Shown here one piece after another: positions 21,455 to 32,811 of a DNA stretch of 64,000 bases. This DNA comes from Fistularia commersonii. Lineage: Eukaryota; Chordata; Actinopteri; Syngnathiformes; Fistulariidae. Location of the stretch: assembly GCA_037954325.1 (NCBI GenBank), contig JBBMNZ010000029.1:12478501-12542500 (forward strand). Reading direction: 5' to 3'. A program made the position numbers and the translations under genes. Position 1 is the first letter of the stretch, and each line of letters begins with the position of its first letter. The notes beneath the pieces are model-generated. The model ran no database searches, was not told where the DNA came from, and was given only the letters and a program-made list of their open reading frames with translations.

Positions 21455-23225
21455 TCTACAAAACAAAGAGGGTTTTGGCTGGAAAGACCACAGCATGGTA
21501 ATTTTTGATTTAGTCAAGACATTCATGTGAAAAGAAACTATTATAAAAAAAAATAAATAAAAAAAATACATATTTTAAAGGGCCATAATAAAATAGCAGA
21601 GGAAGCATCTGCTTTTCACTCAAATGCTTCAACAGACTTTCATATTTGGGATCAATTAGAACCAATTTTTTTTTTTTTTTTGAATAGGCTAGTCTGATGG
21701 TATTCTCTTTGTTTTTTATAACAAACCATCTCCATCCATTTGCTTCACTAAAGTGCTTTCAAATTAAATCCCAGGCTGGGAACTAAAATAATTTTCCTTA
21801 ATGTGCAGCAAAAATGTTTTTCCTCATGTACAGTTGTCATGATGAAGCCATAAGCTGAAAATTGGTGTTATTGCTATGATATCAATGTTTTTTATCTCAC
21901 AACAATCCATCAACCTTCACCCATCCACCTTTTTATGGTTAATTTTCTCCTTATGTCGCCACTGTTTTATACTCACTCATTTTATTTTCTCTCTCTTCTG
22001 CTGCCCTCCACTATTGTCTTCCCTCTATCCCCTGCAGCCACAGAGCCCTGATGCACGTCCTAACCAGATGAAGAGAGGGGCTTTTGTCTACCACCAGCAG
22101 TGGTCACGTGACATTGTGACGGGGGCGACACTGATAAAGAGCCAGCATTGCTAGAAAACTGCGTGGTTCAAATTTACTATATGTGTGCACATGTTGGATA
22201 TCATTAAATAATTTAGCTATAATCGTTGGAAGGGTGCATTCCAAATCCAAATCAGGTCTAATTATAGGATATAAAAAAATTGCTGGTTGTGTCTGTTAAA
22301 GTCATATATGTTTTACTTGAACAGGACACTTAAAATTTCCTAAAAATAAAGAACAAAGATGGACAAACCAAAATGTATCATGCATGAACCAATGTAAAAA
22401 TAAATAAATTACAGTGCAAAACTGTGAAAATACCTTAAAAAGTGAAACAAATCAACCATGAAAATAGATCAACCACAAATAGATTAGGTGTCATATTCTA
22501 TTTGCAGAAAAACATGATATACTTCCACAAACCACGGTACAAAAAAAAGAGCATAAACAGCCGAACACAAAACAAGCCAAAGACTGAAAATGACCAAAAT
22601 AAGGAATGATGATGCTATTACAGAACATTTTCACTGTGTATATTGTTTTATTTCATCGTGGGTACATAAAAATTGATGAAAAAACATCTCTTTAATGTAA
22701 CCGAATATTTATTTCACCACTCCTAGTTTTAGTATGGCCTGCTACATTTTGGCAGGAACCAGAATATTTACCTCAGAAAAAGAACCCCACTCAGTGTGTT
22801 TTCAGTTGATATTGTGCATGTCAATCAACAATGCTAGTTTTGGAAAAACACAGGCAGGGGTTTTCCAAATGTACATTATATATATATATAGGGGTATGAA
22901 GTTATTGATTTTTTTAAATAATGGAACAAAAATGGTAATATATATTGATCTAATTTATAAATCATGCTCGTGTGTGTTTAAAACTCTCAACAGTTGCCGA
23001 GCATGCTTTTTCAATTGAAGTAGAGTTAATCAGCTGGTAACTGGGAGGTTTCAAGTTGAATCCCTGGGTCCTCTGGAGTCTCTGGAACTGTACTTGAACA
23101 AGACTTATATTCACTGATGGCTCCTAAAGGTATGGCTGTCTCAAGATGTTTTAAGTGGTCAGAGCTCTTGATAAGTCAATTTGTTTAAATTCAAGGTTTG
23201 ACATAAGGTGGCTTTTTCTCAATCA
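21455..23225. other. Intronic DNA without a recognised feature
   Basis: Contains homopolymer runs (T at 21668-21680) and a short TA run at 22879-22890. No gene or element was recognised. Confidence 0.5.
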
Positions 23226-23229
23226 TGTA

Positions 23230-23290
23230 AGCACTTCCAACATCTGAGAGGTGAAACATCTTCAACAGAAGAAATCAAGTCCAGTTACAA
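23230..23290. repeat. Interspersed repeat with GAGAGGTGAAACATCTTCAA
   Basis: The block CATCTGAGAGGTGAAACATC, then AACAGAAGAAATCAAGTCCAG, is a common fish repeat. Related blocks are at 48225-48290 and, reversed, 62030-62080. A partner block (CCATGACCTGGACAGCTGAG) is at 26590-26640. Confidence 0.6.
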
Positions 23291-23301
23291 CAATAAGATT
23301 T

Positions 23302-26300
23302 ATGAGATGAGATGAGATGAGAACAACTTTATTAATCCCGAAGGAAATTGTTGTGCCAGTTTCAAGTAAAAACATAACAGTAATAGATAATAGTGGAAAG
23401 GAGGAAGAATAAGAAATATATGAAATATAAAAGTCTGATAGCCTCAGGTAGGAAAGACCTCCTGTGGCGTTCAGTGGAGCTCTTTGGTGGTATCAGTCTA
23501 CGACTGAAAGAGCTCCGACAGGACATCAACGTGGCATGCAGGGGGTGATGGATATTGTCCATGATTCTGAGGAGCTTCCTCATCATCTTCCTCTCTGAAA
23601 CCTGCACAACAGACTCCATCTCCACTCCCAGGACGGATCCAGCTCTCCTGATGAGCTTGTTGAGTCTGTTGGTGTCAGGTGTCTTGAGCCTGCTGCCCCA
23701 GCACACAACAGCATAGAAGATGGCGCTGGACACCACCGAGTGGTAGAACATCTGCAGCATGGTCCTGCAGACGTTGAAAGATCTGAGCCTCCTGAGGAAA
23801 AACAGACGGCTCTGACCCTTCTTGATTATAGCATTAGTGTTAAAAGTCCAGTCCAGGTTATTGTCCAAGTGGACACCCAGGTATTTATAGGTGTCCACAA
23901 TGTCCACTTCAGTACCCCTGATGGTGACCAGATTCAGGTGGGTCCTTTGTTTCCTGAAATCCATCACCAGCTCCTTTGTCTTAGACACATTGAGCTGCAG
24001 GTGGTTCAGTCCACACCACTCCACAAACCTGTCCACCACGATCCTGTACTCCTCCTCCTTGCCTCCGTTGATGCAGCCCACGATGGCAGAGTCATCTGAG
24101 AATTTCTGCAGGTGGCAGGACTGCGAGGAGAACCTGAAGTCCGAGGTGTAGAGCGTGAACAGGAAGGGAGACAGGACCGTCCCCTGTGGAGCCCCCGTGC
24201 TGCTCACAATGGTGTCCGACGTGATGTTTCCCAGCCTCACGTACTGCGGCCGACCTGTGAGGTAGTTGTTGATCCAGGCCGCGAGTGGAGCATCCACCTG
24301 CATGTCCAGGAGCTTCCTGTTCAGCAGGGCAGGTCGAATGGTGTTGAAAGCACTGGAGAAGTCAAAGAACATGACTCTCACAATGCTTCCTGCCTCCTCA
24401 AGGTGGGTGTATACTCTGTGCAGCAGATAGATGATGGCGTCTTCCACACCAATCCGGGGCTGGTAAGCGAACTGCAGGGGGTCCAGTGAAGGTCCGACAA
24501 CATTACGAAGGTGCCTCAGGACGAGCCTCTCCAGCGACTTCATGACGTGTGATGTCAGGGCCACTGGTCTGTAGTCGCTGTGTGTGCTGGGATTCCTCTT
24601 CTTGGGCACTGGGACCAGACATGAGGTTTTCCACTGGTCAGGGACAACCATCTGGATCAGGCTCAGGTTAAAGAGGTATGTGAAGATCCCACACAGCTGA
24701 GAGGCACATCCTTTCAGCACTCTGGGGCTCAGTCCGTCAGGGCCAGCGGCTTTCCTGGGTTGAAGGCAACTGAACTCTCTCCTCACCTCCTCAGCGGTGA
24801 AGGTGACAGGAGGGGGTGGAGAGAGTCCCGTTGGGGGTCAGGAGGGCTGAGGTGTTGACGAGACATCGTCCAGGGAAGCAGAAGAGGTGCATGAGCTAGG
24901 GGGAACAGTCTTAGAGGTGAGGGGTGAGGGCACAGGGGGAGGAAAGTCCTGAGCGGAGCTGGGGGGAGGGTGGACAGAGGCTTCTTCATCAAACCTGTTG
25001 AAAAACAGGTTTAATTCATTGGCCACGTGCATGTCTCCAACCATCATCTGGCTTCCTTGTTTTCCATGGCCAGTGATGGTTTTCAACCCACTCCACACCT
25101 CCCTCATGTTGTTCTGCTGGAGTTTGCTCTCCAGCTCCTTCTATAACTGTCCTTGCCCTCTGCAATCTTCTCCCTCAGCTCAGTCTGCACCTTCCTCAGC
25201 TCCTCTTTGTCTCCACTCCTGAATGCCGCCTTCTTCCTGTTCAGCATGGCCTTAATGTCTTTAGTCACCCAGGGTTTGTTATTAGTGAAACAATGCACTG
25301 TCTTGGTGGGGATGATGTTGTTCGTGCAGAAGTTCACATAGTCCGTAATGCAGGCAGAGAGTTTTTCAATGTCCTCGCCCTGGTCTTCACAGAGCACATC
25401 CCAGTCAGTCGTCTCAAAGCATCCCTGAAGAGTCAGTTCTGCCTCCTGAGACCAACTTCGGACAGTTCTGGTGATCACAGGTTGCCGCTGGACTTCAGGC
25501 ACATAGCGAGGCTTTAGATGGACCAGGTTGTGGTCTGCCCTGCCCAGGACAGGGAGAGCTGTGCAGTTGTATGCGTCCTTAGCGTTTGCATACAGCAGGT
25601 CCAGGGTTTCATTGTCTCTTGTCTTGCAGTCTACAAACTGTTTGAATGTGGGCAGAGAAGATGACAATGTGGCGTGGTTGAAATCCCCAGAGATGGCTAT
25701 GAAGGCACTGGGGTGCTGGGTCTGGAGTCTTGCGACCGTTGAGCTGATGACGTCATTAGCCCGCGGTGCAACGGCAGACGGTGGGATGTAAACCGTTAAG
25801 ATGATGGCGTGGGAAAACTCTCTGGGCAGATAGTACGGCCGGAGGCTCACTGCCAACAGTTCGATGTCCGGGCTGCACACACGCTCCTTTACCGTAACGT
25901 GTCCGGGGTTGCACCACTTGTTGTTCACAAACACAGCGACACCTCCTCCTTTCCTCTTGCCGCTGTCGGCACAAGTCCGGTCCCCTCGCACCAACTGAAA
26001 GCCGGGTAAACTCACCACAGAGTATGTTGCTGTTTAACCAAGTCTCTGTGAAGCACAACACCGAGGCCTCACGAAACACACTGTCGCTCCGTGTGAGTGC
26101 TGTTAACTCCTCCAACTTGTTGCCCAGCGATCTCACGTTTCCCATCACAATGGAGGGGAGATACGGTCTGTATCTCCTCTTCCTCAGCTCCCGTCTCCTC
26201 CCCGCTCGGCAGCCCCGGTATTTCCTCCGTAGCTCCTTAGGGATTTCGTGCCTTTCCCCCATTCCGTCGCTGCATCTCAGCTCCATCAGCTGATCCCAGG

Positions 26301-26545
26301 TGTAAACAATGGAGCCGTTGCGCTGCTCCGCCAGGACCGGGATGTGGCTCGAAAAAAGTGCTCCAAGCACCGCGAAAACAAGAAATATCGAATTGAGCAA
26401 CATCTCTTGTTTTGGTAAATTCAATTAACTTAATAGTTACTAAAGCAAGAAGAAGTAATAGAAAAATAGAAGTAGAGAATTTATGAAAAAGAGACACTAA
26501 GGTGAAGAGAAACTCTGGCAGGCAGCCGCCCGAGACAGCGCCGGA
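23302..26545 (-). mobile_element. L2-clade LINE, almost full length
   Basis: A 3.2-kb element on the minus strand. The 5' end begins near CTTCCGGCGCTGTC at 26545. The 3' end is CTGGCACAACAATTTCCTTC, then GGGATTAATAAAGTTGTTCTC and CTCAT repeats (23302-23330). It carries one long reading unit with an endonuclease and a reverse transcriptase, interrupted by only three lesions, so it is one of the younger LINEs here. The endonuclease-RT layout and AATAAAGTT microsatellite tail fit the L2/CR1 group. Confidence 0.85.
23380..26424 (-). pseudogene. L2 LINE ORF2: endonuclease and reverse transcriptase with three lesions
   Basis: The ORF starts MLLNSIFLVFAVLGALFSSH, a hydrophobic stretch resembling a signal peptide, or (if the in-frame Met five codons earlier is used) MNLPKQ. 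Then follow an Arg-rich segment and endonuclease blocks MGNVRSLGNKLEELTAL, CFTETWLN, GGGVAVFVNN, GDFNHATLSS and LGRADHNLVH. After a linker come RT blocks KAAGPDGLSPRVLK, FDFSSAFNTI, TGAPQGTVLSPFLFTLYT and FSDDSAIVG (catalytic Asp pair kept; family variants usually have FADD or YADD), and TYKYLGVHLD. Breaks are a frame change near 26020 in the endonuclease, another near 25143, and a TGA near 24837 between linker and RT. The RT part alone (24786-23362) is open for 474 codons. Confidence 0.88.
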
Positions 26546-26584
26546 AGTAATATACATTAATATACAGTAATATACATAATTATG

Positions 26585-26640
26585 ACAATTAACCATGACC
26601 TGGACAGCTGAGGACCTCTGTAGACACATACATATTACAC
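26585..26640. repeat. Interspersed repeat block CCATGACCTGGACAGCTGAG
   Basis: Resembles the ACCACGACCTGGGGGACTAA block at 62108-62127. Both are parts of the fish repeat that includes GAGAGGTGAAAC elsewhere. Confidence 0.45.
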
Positions 26641-26644
26641 TGTA

Positions 26645-27080
26645 TTGTAGCATTATGGTTTCAGTTACTAAGTCTTAAGACAAACCCCACCCTTCTATAT
26701 TAAAGGTAATGGTGCCCCTATTGACATGAGCTGTGGGTCAGCATTTTCTCTGTTTGATTTTCTTTTTATTTTGGTTCTAAATAAAAGTAAATGAAAAGGA
26801 TTCCTCACAGAAATCTTCACAATGAACTTTGTCGAATGCTGTCACCCAAAGACAGCAAACTTAATTTACCATAAGCCCATCATGACAAGTGTATCTCTGG
26901 GCATATTTGGATGAAACAATTCACTGTTAACCTTCGAAGAACAAATAAGTAGAAGTGAATTTGTTATATATGAATCAGATTAATTGTGGTAAAATCCGTA
27001 AAGAGGAAGTAATGACCAAGTATAGATGTTATTGTTAGTTTATGATTTAGTAAGTAATGTGTTGCAGGGGCTTTATGTGT
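26645..27080. other. Intronic DNA without a recognised feature
   Basis: Nothing recognised. Confidence 0.5.
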
Positions 27081-27084
27081 CAAG

Positions 27085-27200
27085 CAGAGTGATGGCTTGG
27101 GGGGAAAAGGCTGTTCCTATATATGGTAGTAGTGGCATATAGTGATCTTCACCTCTTACATGAGGGGAGAAGGGAGTATAGGTTGTCATGGGTTGCAACA
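27085..27200 (-). mobile_element. Weak L2/CR1 LINE fragment
   Basis: GGCTTGGGGGGAAAAGGCTG, then TTCCTATATATGG and ACATGAGGGGAGAAGGGAGT, resemble the reverse complement of the C-terminal coding end of fish L2-like LINEs. Too short and decayed to be certain. Confidence 0.35.
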
Positions 27201-27539
27201 ATGTTCATTTTCCGGTTCCGACTCTAGGAGATTACAACTCTGTTGTAACTTTCTAATTTGTAACTAGTAAAATATCCTGGATATATTGACAGCTGATTTG
27301 ATTTAGGATTATTATTGATTGGTTCTATTTATTGAGAGTTGCTAATAATAAATCCCGTCTAAAGTCATTTTGTAATTGTTAGCAGTCTGGCTGAATTCAA
27401 TTCTGCTTTTGGATCAAAAGACAATGTTTCCCATGATTAATTGTTCTTATGATTCTTTTTGGCTCCCATGATGTTTGGCCCAGTAAAAGCCTACTTCGAA
27501 GACCTGCTTCAGAACAGCTAATTTTATAATATCACGACA

Positions 27540-28235
27540 ACGTATAGCGGTGGACATCATGGCAGGCTATACAATCTCACCTCTGGCCTTCACAATGGCC
27601 ATGGAGGTCATCATCAGGAACTCAAGATGGGTTGTTGGGGGTGAGTGAACCAAGAACAGGATCCACCCTCCACCTATCCAAGGCATACATGGATTGCATA
27701 ACCACTACTGCATCATGAACCAGACGGCGACTTGCAAAACTGCAGGAGAACATCAAGTAGGCCCGGAGGAAAGTGAAGCAGAACAAGTCAAGGGAAAGCT
27801 TAAAGATGTGAAGTTCTGCATTGGTGATAACCCAATACCAATAGCATGTGAGCAACCTGTCAAAAGCCTGTGTAAATATTATCACACAAACATCAGGGAC
27901 AAAGATCAAGTGCAGTAAATAAGGCAGGACATCACCAGTTTACTCGAAAAATATCACAGGACCCTACTGCAAGGAATCTCAAACTGTAGTGCCTAAAATT
28001 TGGACTTCTCCCTCTGCCAATGTGACCACTCACTGTCTATGAGTTGCCAATAACAACTGTGGAAACCATGTCTTCATATGTGAAAAGTGGCTCGGTGTCC
28101 CGCACTGTCTGACTAATACCAGCCTCTATGACAAAGGGGTCCTGGAGCTGCCTATCACAACCCTCACTGGAAAGTATAAGTACTCCAAAGTGAGACTCAA
28201 AATGACTTTGAGAGGCTCCAGAGACCCACAGAACA
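27540..28235 (+). pseudogene. Non-LTR reverse transcriptase fragment
   Basis: Blocks in broken frames: YTISPLAFTMAMEVIIRNS (27570-27630), RIHPPPIQ-like and AYMDCITTTAS (27690-27730), then GKLKDVKFCIGDNPIPIAC and CEQPVKSLCKYYHTN (27790-27900), and GVLELPITTLTGKYKYSKV (28137-28190). This order matches the RT palm and C-terminal region of a LINE-type RT known to me from fish. Clade is uncertain. The catalytic tyrosine/Asp box reads AYMDC instead of a YADD-type box. Confidence 0.5.
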
Positions 28236-28239
28236 CACC

Positions 28240-28980
28240 CTGATGCCATGATTGCAGCTGGCAACTTCAACCAGCACAGCTTGCGGACCTCACTACCACT
28301 ACTCCCTCTCCCATCTAGAAAGACTCCTTCATCAAGATGTGTGGACTACAGCTCTGCATTCAACACATTCAACACAAATAGCCTGCACCCCGCGTTCTGT
28401 GACTGGCTCCTGGACTCCCTGACTGACAGAACCCAGTCTGTCGGCATAGGTAATAGGTCAGCATCATCACTAACGGGGGCACTCCTCATGGATGTGTCCT
28501 CAGGCCCATCCTCTACACCCTGTTCACCAATGACTGTGTCGCTTCCCATGAGGACAACATCATCCCGAAGTTCAGGACGACACCACAGTGATAGGATGCG
28601 TCACCAGTTGAGATTAAACGGCCTACAGGATGGAGGTGGCAAACTTCTACAAGTTCATTGTTGAGAGCATCCTGACCAGCAGCATCACCATGTGGTACGG
28701 TAGCTCCACTGCTCTGGATTGCAGACGGCTGCAGTGAGTGGTAATGACTGCAGAGAAGATCACCAGTGCCCCACTGCCCTCTCTGCAGAGCATCTACCAC
28801 CGCAGAGTCGACAGGAGAGCTGCCTCCAATGCCAAGGACCACACCCACCCTCAACATGGATAGTTCATACTCCTACCCTCTGGCCAGATATACAGGAATG
28901 TTAAATGTAGAACGGCAGGAATGAAGAACTTGTTCTACCTGACTGCAATCACACTCCTAAACAGCTGACAGTAATTCTTC
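28240..28980 (+). pseudogene. Rex1/L2-like LINE reverse transcriptase, decayed
   Basis: Blocks DYSSAFNTFNTNSLHPAFCD, DSLTDRTQSVGIGNRSAS, then a GAPHGCVLRPILYTLFTN-like series across frame changes, TSSITMWYGSS and YHRRVDRRAASNAKDHTHP. These are the RT and C-terminal blocks of the common fish LINE with VLSPLLYTLYTN. There are multiple frame changes, and the catalytic Asp pair is in a damaged stretch. Confidence 0.65.
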
Positions 28981-29104
28981 TTTTCTGTACTTTAAGTGTA
29001 GCACTGCACATGGAACTACTGCCTTTTAAACTGTACTCACCGTTGCACCTGTACTTTCTGAGTTGCACATCAAGCTGTACTCAATGTTTTACTTGCACTA
29101 CCAA

Positions 29105-29395
29105 CAGATTCTTCTTCTCCTTTCTGCTTTTCTCTTCAGGGGTTGGCACAGTGAATCAACTCTCTCCATCTAACTTTATCCTCTGTATCCTCCTCTCTCA
29201 CACCAACTACCTTCACATCCTCTCAGTACATCCATAAATCTTCTCTTTGGTCTTCCTTGAGACAAATTCCAGCGTCCGTCAACCAATATATTCACTACAC
29301 CTCCTTTGTACATGACTGAGCCATCTCAGTCTGGCTTCTCTGACCTTCTCTCCAAAACATCTAACATGTGATGTTCCTCTCAGATAAATATTCTG
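29105..29395 (-). mobile_element. RTE LINE 3' end, 5'-truncated
   Basis: The reverse complement contains GAGATGGCTCAGTCATGTAC, GTGAATATATTGGTTGACGG and GTTGGTGTGAGAGAGGAGG, then CCCTGAAGAGAAAAGCAG and AGGAGAAGAAGAATC. It is the same 3' end as in the element at 38262-40437. Only the last ~290 bp are present. Confidence 0.75.
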
Positions 29396-29399
29396 GATT

Positions 29400-29855
29400 A
29401 TTCATGCATTCATTTAGACCAGATGTACAGTCTGCATGAGAGTAAAGGCAAGAGCTGAACGACAAATATCTGCAACTTTTTCGACTGTAAAGACAGAATA
29501 ACTGAATCCGGACCCTTTGAGATCACAGCGGTGGATTTTGCAGCTCCACTCTATGTAAAGACGAATCTCTCTGTGAAAGGTTAGATCTCTCTATTTACTT
29601 GCTATGTGACCAGCACCGTCCACTTTATCTTGGATCAGTGTATGCACACATCCCTATTAGCACTGCAAAGATTCATCAGGAGGAGATGGTTATGCAGTCA
29701 TCTATTCTGACAATTCAAGAGAGCTGATCAGGACTTGAAGGAGTTATGGAAGTTATTACAGACTTACAGTTGGGGGAGTTCTTTGCTAAAAGGGGCATCA
29801 TCATCACTGCAGAGCAAGCAGCATTGTGGGATGGATTATGGGAGATTATGACAGT
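29400..29855. other. Intronic DNA without a recognised feature
   Basis: Possibly decayed LINE sequence, but no block could be named. Confidence 0.4.
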
Positions 29856-29859
29856 ATGA

Positions 29860-30350
29860 GAGGTCAAAGAACTGTGTCTCAGACGTGGTGGTCTGCAGCA
29901 CCAAGACTCCTTGGGGAATTGTCGTGGCTCCTTTCCAATTCACCCTGTACACTGTGAACGTCATGGGCAGTTCTAACAACTGCCACCTGGAGAAGTTCTT
30001 TGATAAGTCTGCTGTCATTGGACTCATCAAGGATGATTATGACAGGGAATACAGAGAAATGATACAAGACTTTGTGGATTGTGCCTTGAGAACTGCCTCC
30101 TGTCAAACACAGTTGGAAAGATGTATCTTATCAGCACCTGGGTACCTGAACAGCAAACTGTACTGGTCACAAAACACTAATGCGCCCAAAAAGAAAGGTC
30201 AGAGGGGCCTACATGTTGAAGAGACACAGGTCCTTTGGAGGGCAGGAGACTCTCCAGAGGACTGTCTTCGATACTGTGGCGGCATCAGGCACTTTCTTAT
30301 GAGTGGTCTGTTGGAACAACAGCCTGTCAACAACTGTCAGGAAATAATGG
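29860..30350 (+). pseudogene. L2-like LINE RT fragment
   Basis: The open frame from 29885 reads VVCSTKTPWGIVVAPFQFTL, then YTVNVMGSSNNCHLEKFFDK, SAVIGLIKDDYDREYREMI and QDFVDC. It aligns by eye with the RT palm of the L2 element at 23380-26424 (STGAPQGTVLSPFLFTLYT ... CHLQKFSDDSAIVG). The FSDD catalytic pair has become FFDK, so it is dead. Confidence 0.7.
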
Positions 30351-30462
30351 TGTCTTTGTTCCAGCCTCAAAAAAAACTTCTGTTAGTGCAGTCAGAGCAG
30401 GCTTCTAGTTCCAGCTATCCTTCAGTTGTCATCTCACAGTCTTCACCAGGCTTAGCAGATTT

Positions 30463-30712
30463 TTATTTGAAATTGTGCAGCAGTGTTTGTGTCCCTGTTT
30501 GGAGACTTGACATGCTATCTGTGCTTTGGAAATTCTTTTGAAGTATCCAAGAATAATGAGCAGTGAAGTCCTGTTTCAGGGAGTCAAGCGTAGTGTTCAC
30601 CTCTGAGGTCCAAGCTTGGGCCTTGTGTCTATTTTCGAGCAGGGATGACACTGGGGTGTCAATCCCAGTTATAATTTCTAATAAATAGAAAGTAGAAGTT
30701 GTCGTCCATTCA
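30463..30712 (-). pseudogene. Ty3/gypsy pol fragment (RNase H start), copy 1
   Basis: On the minus strand KAQAWTSEVNTTLDSLKQDF matches the WTPEAEAAFEQLKxAF-type block between RT and RNase H of gypsy pol. The first ~145 bp (30566-30712) are repeated with many differences at 32981-33125. No LTR was found. Confidence 0.6.
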
Positions 30713-30769
30713 AATCACCGGGAGCAACCAAACAGATAGTAACAACAGATCCCAGTGAGAGATCTTAGT

Positions 30770-32811
30770 CTCCAGTTTCAAACTAGACTATCCCGCCCTG
30801 GCCGTCAACTCTGAAGAGGTGATGAGAGAACTTAGGACAGGGGTGGGCAAACTACGGTCTACAGATAACATTCGGCACATTTATCTTTTTAATCCGGCCT
30901 GCCAAAGATTGGTACAGAATTCATACTTGACGTGAATGATTGAATGATTGGATCAATGAATGTGGGAGCTCAAACAAGAGATTATTTCATTGTTTTAGCT
31001 ACTTGAGAATTTTCCTGAGTTGAATGACACAGATTGGATTTGTGATGTAGCCTTTACTGTAGACAAACTGACACACATAGATGAGCTTGACATGAAGCTA
31101 CAAGGGAAGAACTGGTTTGTGCATGAAATGCAAGCAAATGTCAGAGCCTTCCAAACCAAGCCGGTTTTATTTTCAAAGCAACTGCCAGACAATGTTCAGA
31201 CAAATGTCAGACGAGTCTGATATATACTGTTAACGAATGTGTTTTTTTATATATGTATCGTATCTTGTGCTGACCTGGCCCGTCTGTCAAATTTTAAAAA
31301 TCAATGTGGCCCCTGAGCCAAAACGTTTGCCCACCCCTGCCTTAGGAGAACTAGAGCCTCCACAGTGCCTGGTTCAGACAGTATCTGCGGACATATCCTG
31401 AAACATTGTGCCGATGAGCTGGGGGAAGTTTTCCATCTCCTTTTCCATAGCTCCCTGTCCTGCAGCATAATGCCCGAGGTGTGAAAACACTCAACAGGGA
31501 TTCCCATTCCAAAAAACGAAACCCCTATGTCCTTAAGCCAATGGCTCTCACCTCCCTGGTTATGAAGGCTTTGGAGAGAATTGTAAAAACTCACATCACA
31601 TCCGTAGTATAGATAACTGGAGTAACTGAACCCCTGGTTATTCCTCTCTAATTGGCCTACAGAGCTTGCAGGAGGTTGGATGGTGGTTGCATCTTCCTCA
31701 CTAACTCCATACATAGACACCTCAAACCCCCCCATATCACAACCAGGCTCCTTTCAGCTGACTTTGCATTTTCCTCAATCTTCAATACACTGCAAACCTA
31801 CATACTGGCGGATAATCTGATGACCCATTTCCACCACAACCACCAATTCATCCAATTGATCATCAGCTGTCTCACCAACAGATCCCAGAGGGTGGTGGGG
31901 AATTACATCCTATCTGACTCCCTCTTCACCAGGCTGCATCCTGTCTCCCCTGCACCTTTCGTCCTCTACGCAGAGGACTGCAGGTCCACCCTACGAGACT
32001 GCCACCAGGTGAAGTTTGCCGATGACACTGTCCTCTTGTCTGGTCCCTCGCACAACCATGGTTCAACGTTCCAGGACTTTCCGCCCTAGTGCAAAGCCTC
32101 CTGCCTGAAGCCGAATGTAAGCAAGACCTAGGGCATGGCTATCACGTTCTCCAGCAGTCAGAGGCAACTGGCAGAGGCATTCGCCACCACAATATAGGGG
32201 GAGCCAGAAGAAACAGTGAAGAAGTATAGATACCTGGGCACTGTCTTTGACAACCCCCTGAAGTTCTCCTCCAACACAGAGGAGATCATCAGGAAATGTT
32301 ACCAGCGGCAGAACTTGCTCAGAAAGTTGAGGTCATTTGATGTTAGCAGCACAATCCTAACCATGTTCCATTACTTCTCCATTGAGAATGTAATGACTTT
32401 CTCCTTCATCTGCTGGTTCGACTCCATCACCCAACATAACAGGAATCACCTGCATCACCTTGGTATGCACCAAAGTATTTGGCCAACCCTTCAGACCTCT
32501 CTCCCACTTCCACAACCGTCAAACCATAAAAACAGCTAGAAGAATCCTTCAAAATGTATCCCAGACTTTGTACCTGTCATTGGATTGGCTCCTCTCAGAT
32601 CAGCCACCTTTTACTTGCACATAAGTAAACCCACATTTAATTTTACTTTATTTTTATCTACCTCTTTTTTAATTTACTCTTGTCTATATTTTATTTTGTC
32701 TATTTTTATATGCTCATCCATATATTAATTGAATCTTTACAATTTCATGCTGCTACCCTGTGTGCCCCCCCAATTGCCCCTTGGGGACAAATAAAGTGTT
32801 TTCCTGATTCT
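30770..32811 (+). pseudogene. Rex1/L2-like LINE relic, split by a hAT element
   Basis: Before the insertion is EEVMRELR. After it come a block near ASTVPGSDSICGHILKHCAD (31350-31410), SADFAFSSIFNTLQTYILAD near 31760, TNRSQRVVGNYILSDSLFTR near 31880, VKFADDTVLLSG near 32010 with the catalytic FADD kept, and YRYLGTVFDNPLKFSSNTEE near 32225. The 3' end is GGGGACAAATAAAGTG (32783-32798), the AATAAAG type of end. Several frame changes and stops disable it. Confidence 0.75.
30838..31339 (+). mobile_element. Non-autonomous hAT element, sister of 15021-16070
   Basis: Ends CAGGGGTGGGCAAAC and GTTTGCCCACCCCTG are a perfect 15-bp inverted repeat. The flanks ACTTAGGA (30830-30837) and CCTTAGGA (31340-31347) match at 7 of 8. 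The inside translates (31020-31220) as WICDVAFTVDKLTHIDELDM, KLQGKNWFVHEMQANVRAFQ and TKPVLFSKQLPDNVQTN, a piece of GTF2IRD2-like transposase. It lies within LINE coding sequence. Confidence 0.88.

Noticed and set aside
22037..22154. CTGCAG followed by an open frame as a possible extra receptor exon
   Set aside because: It is on the plus strand while the receptor is on the minus strand, and the translation has no VPS10 resemblance.
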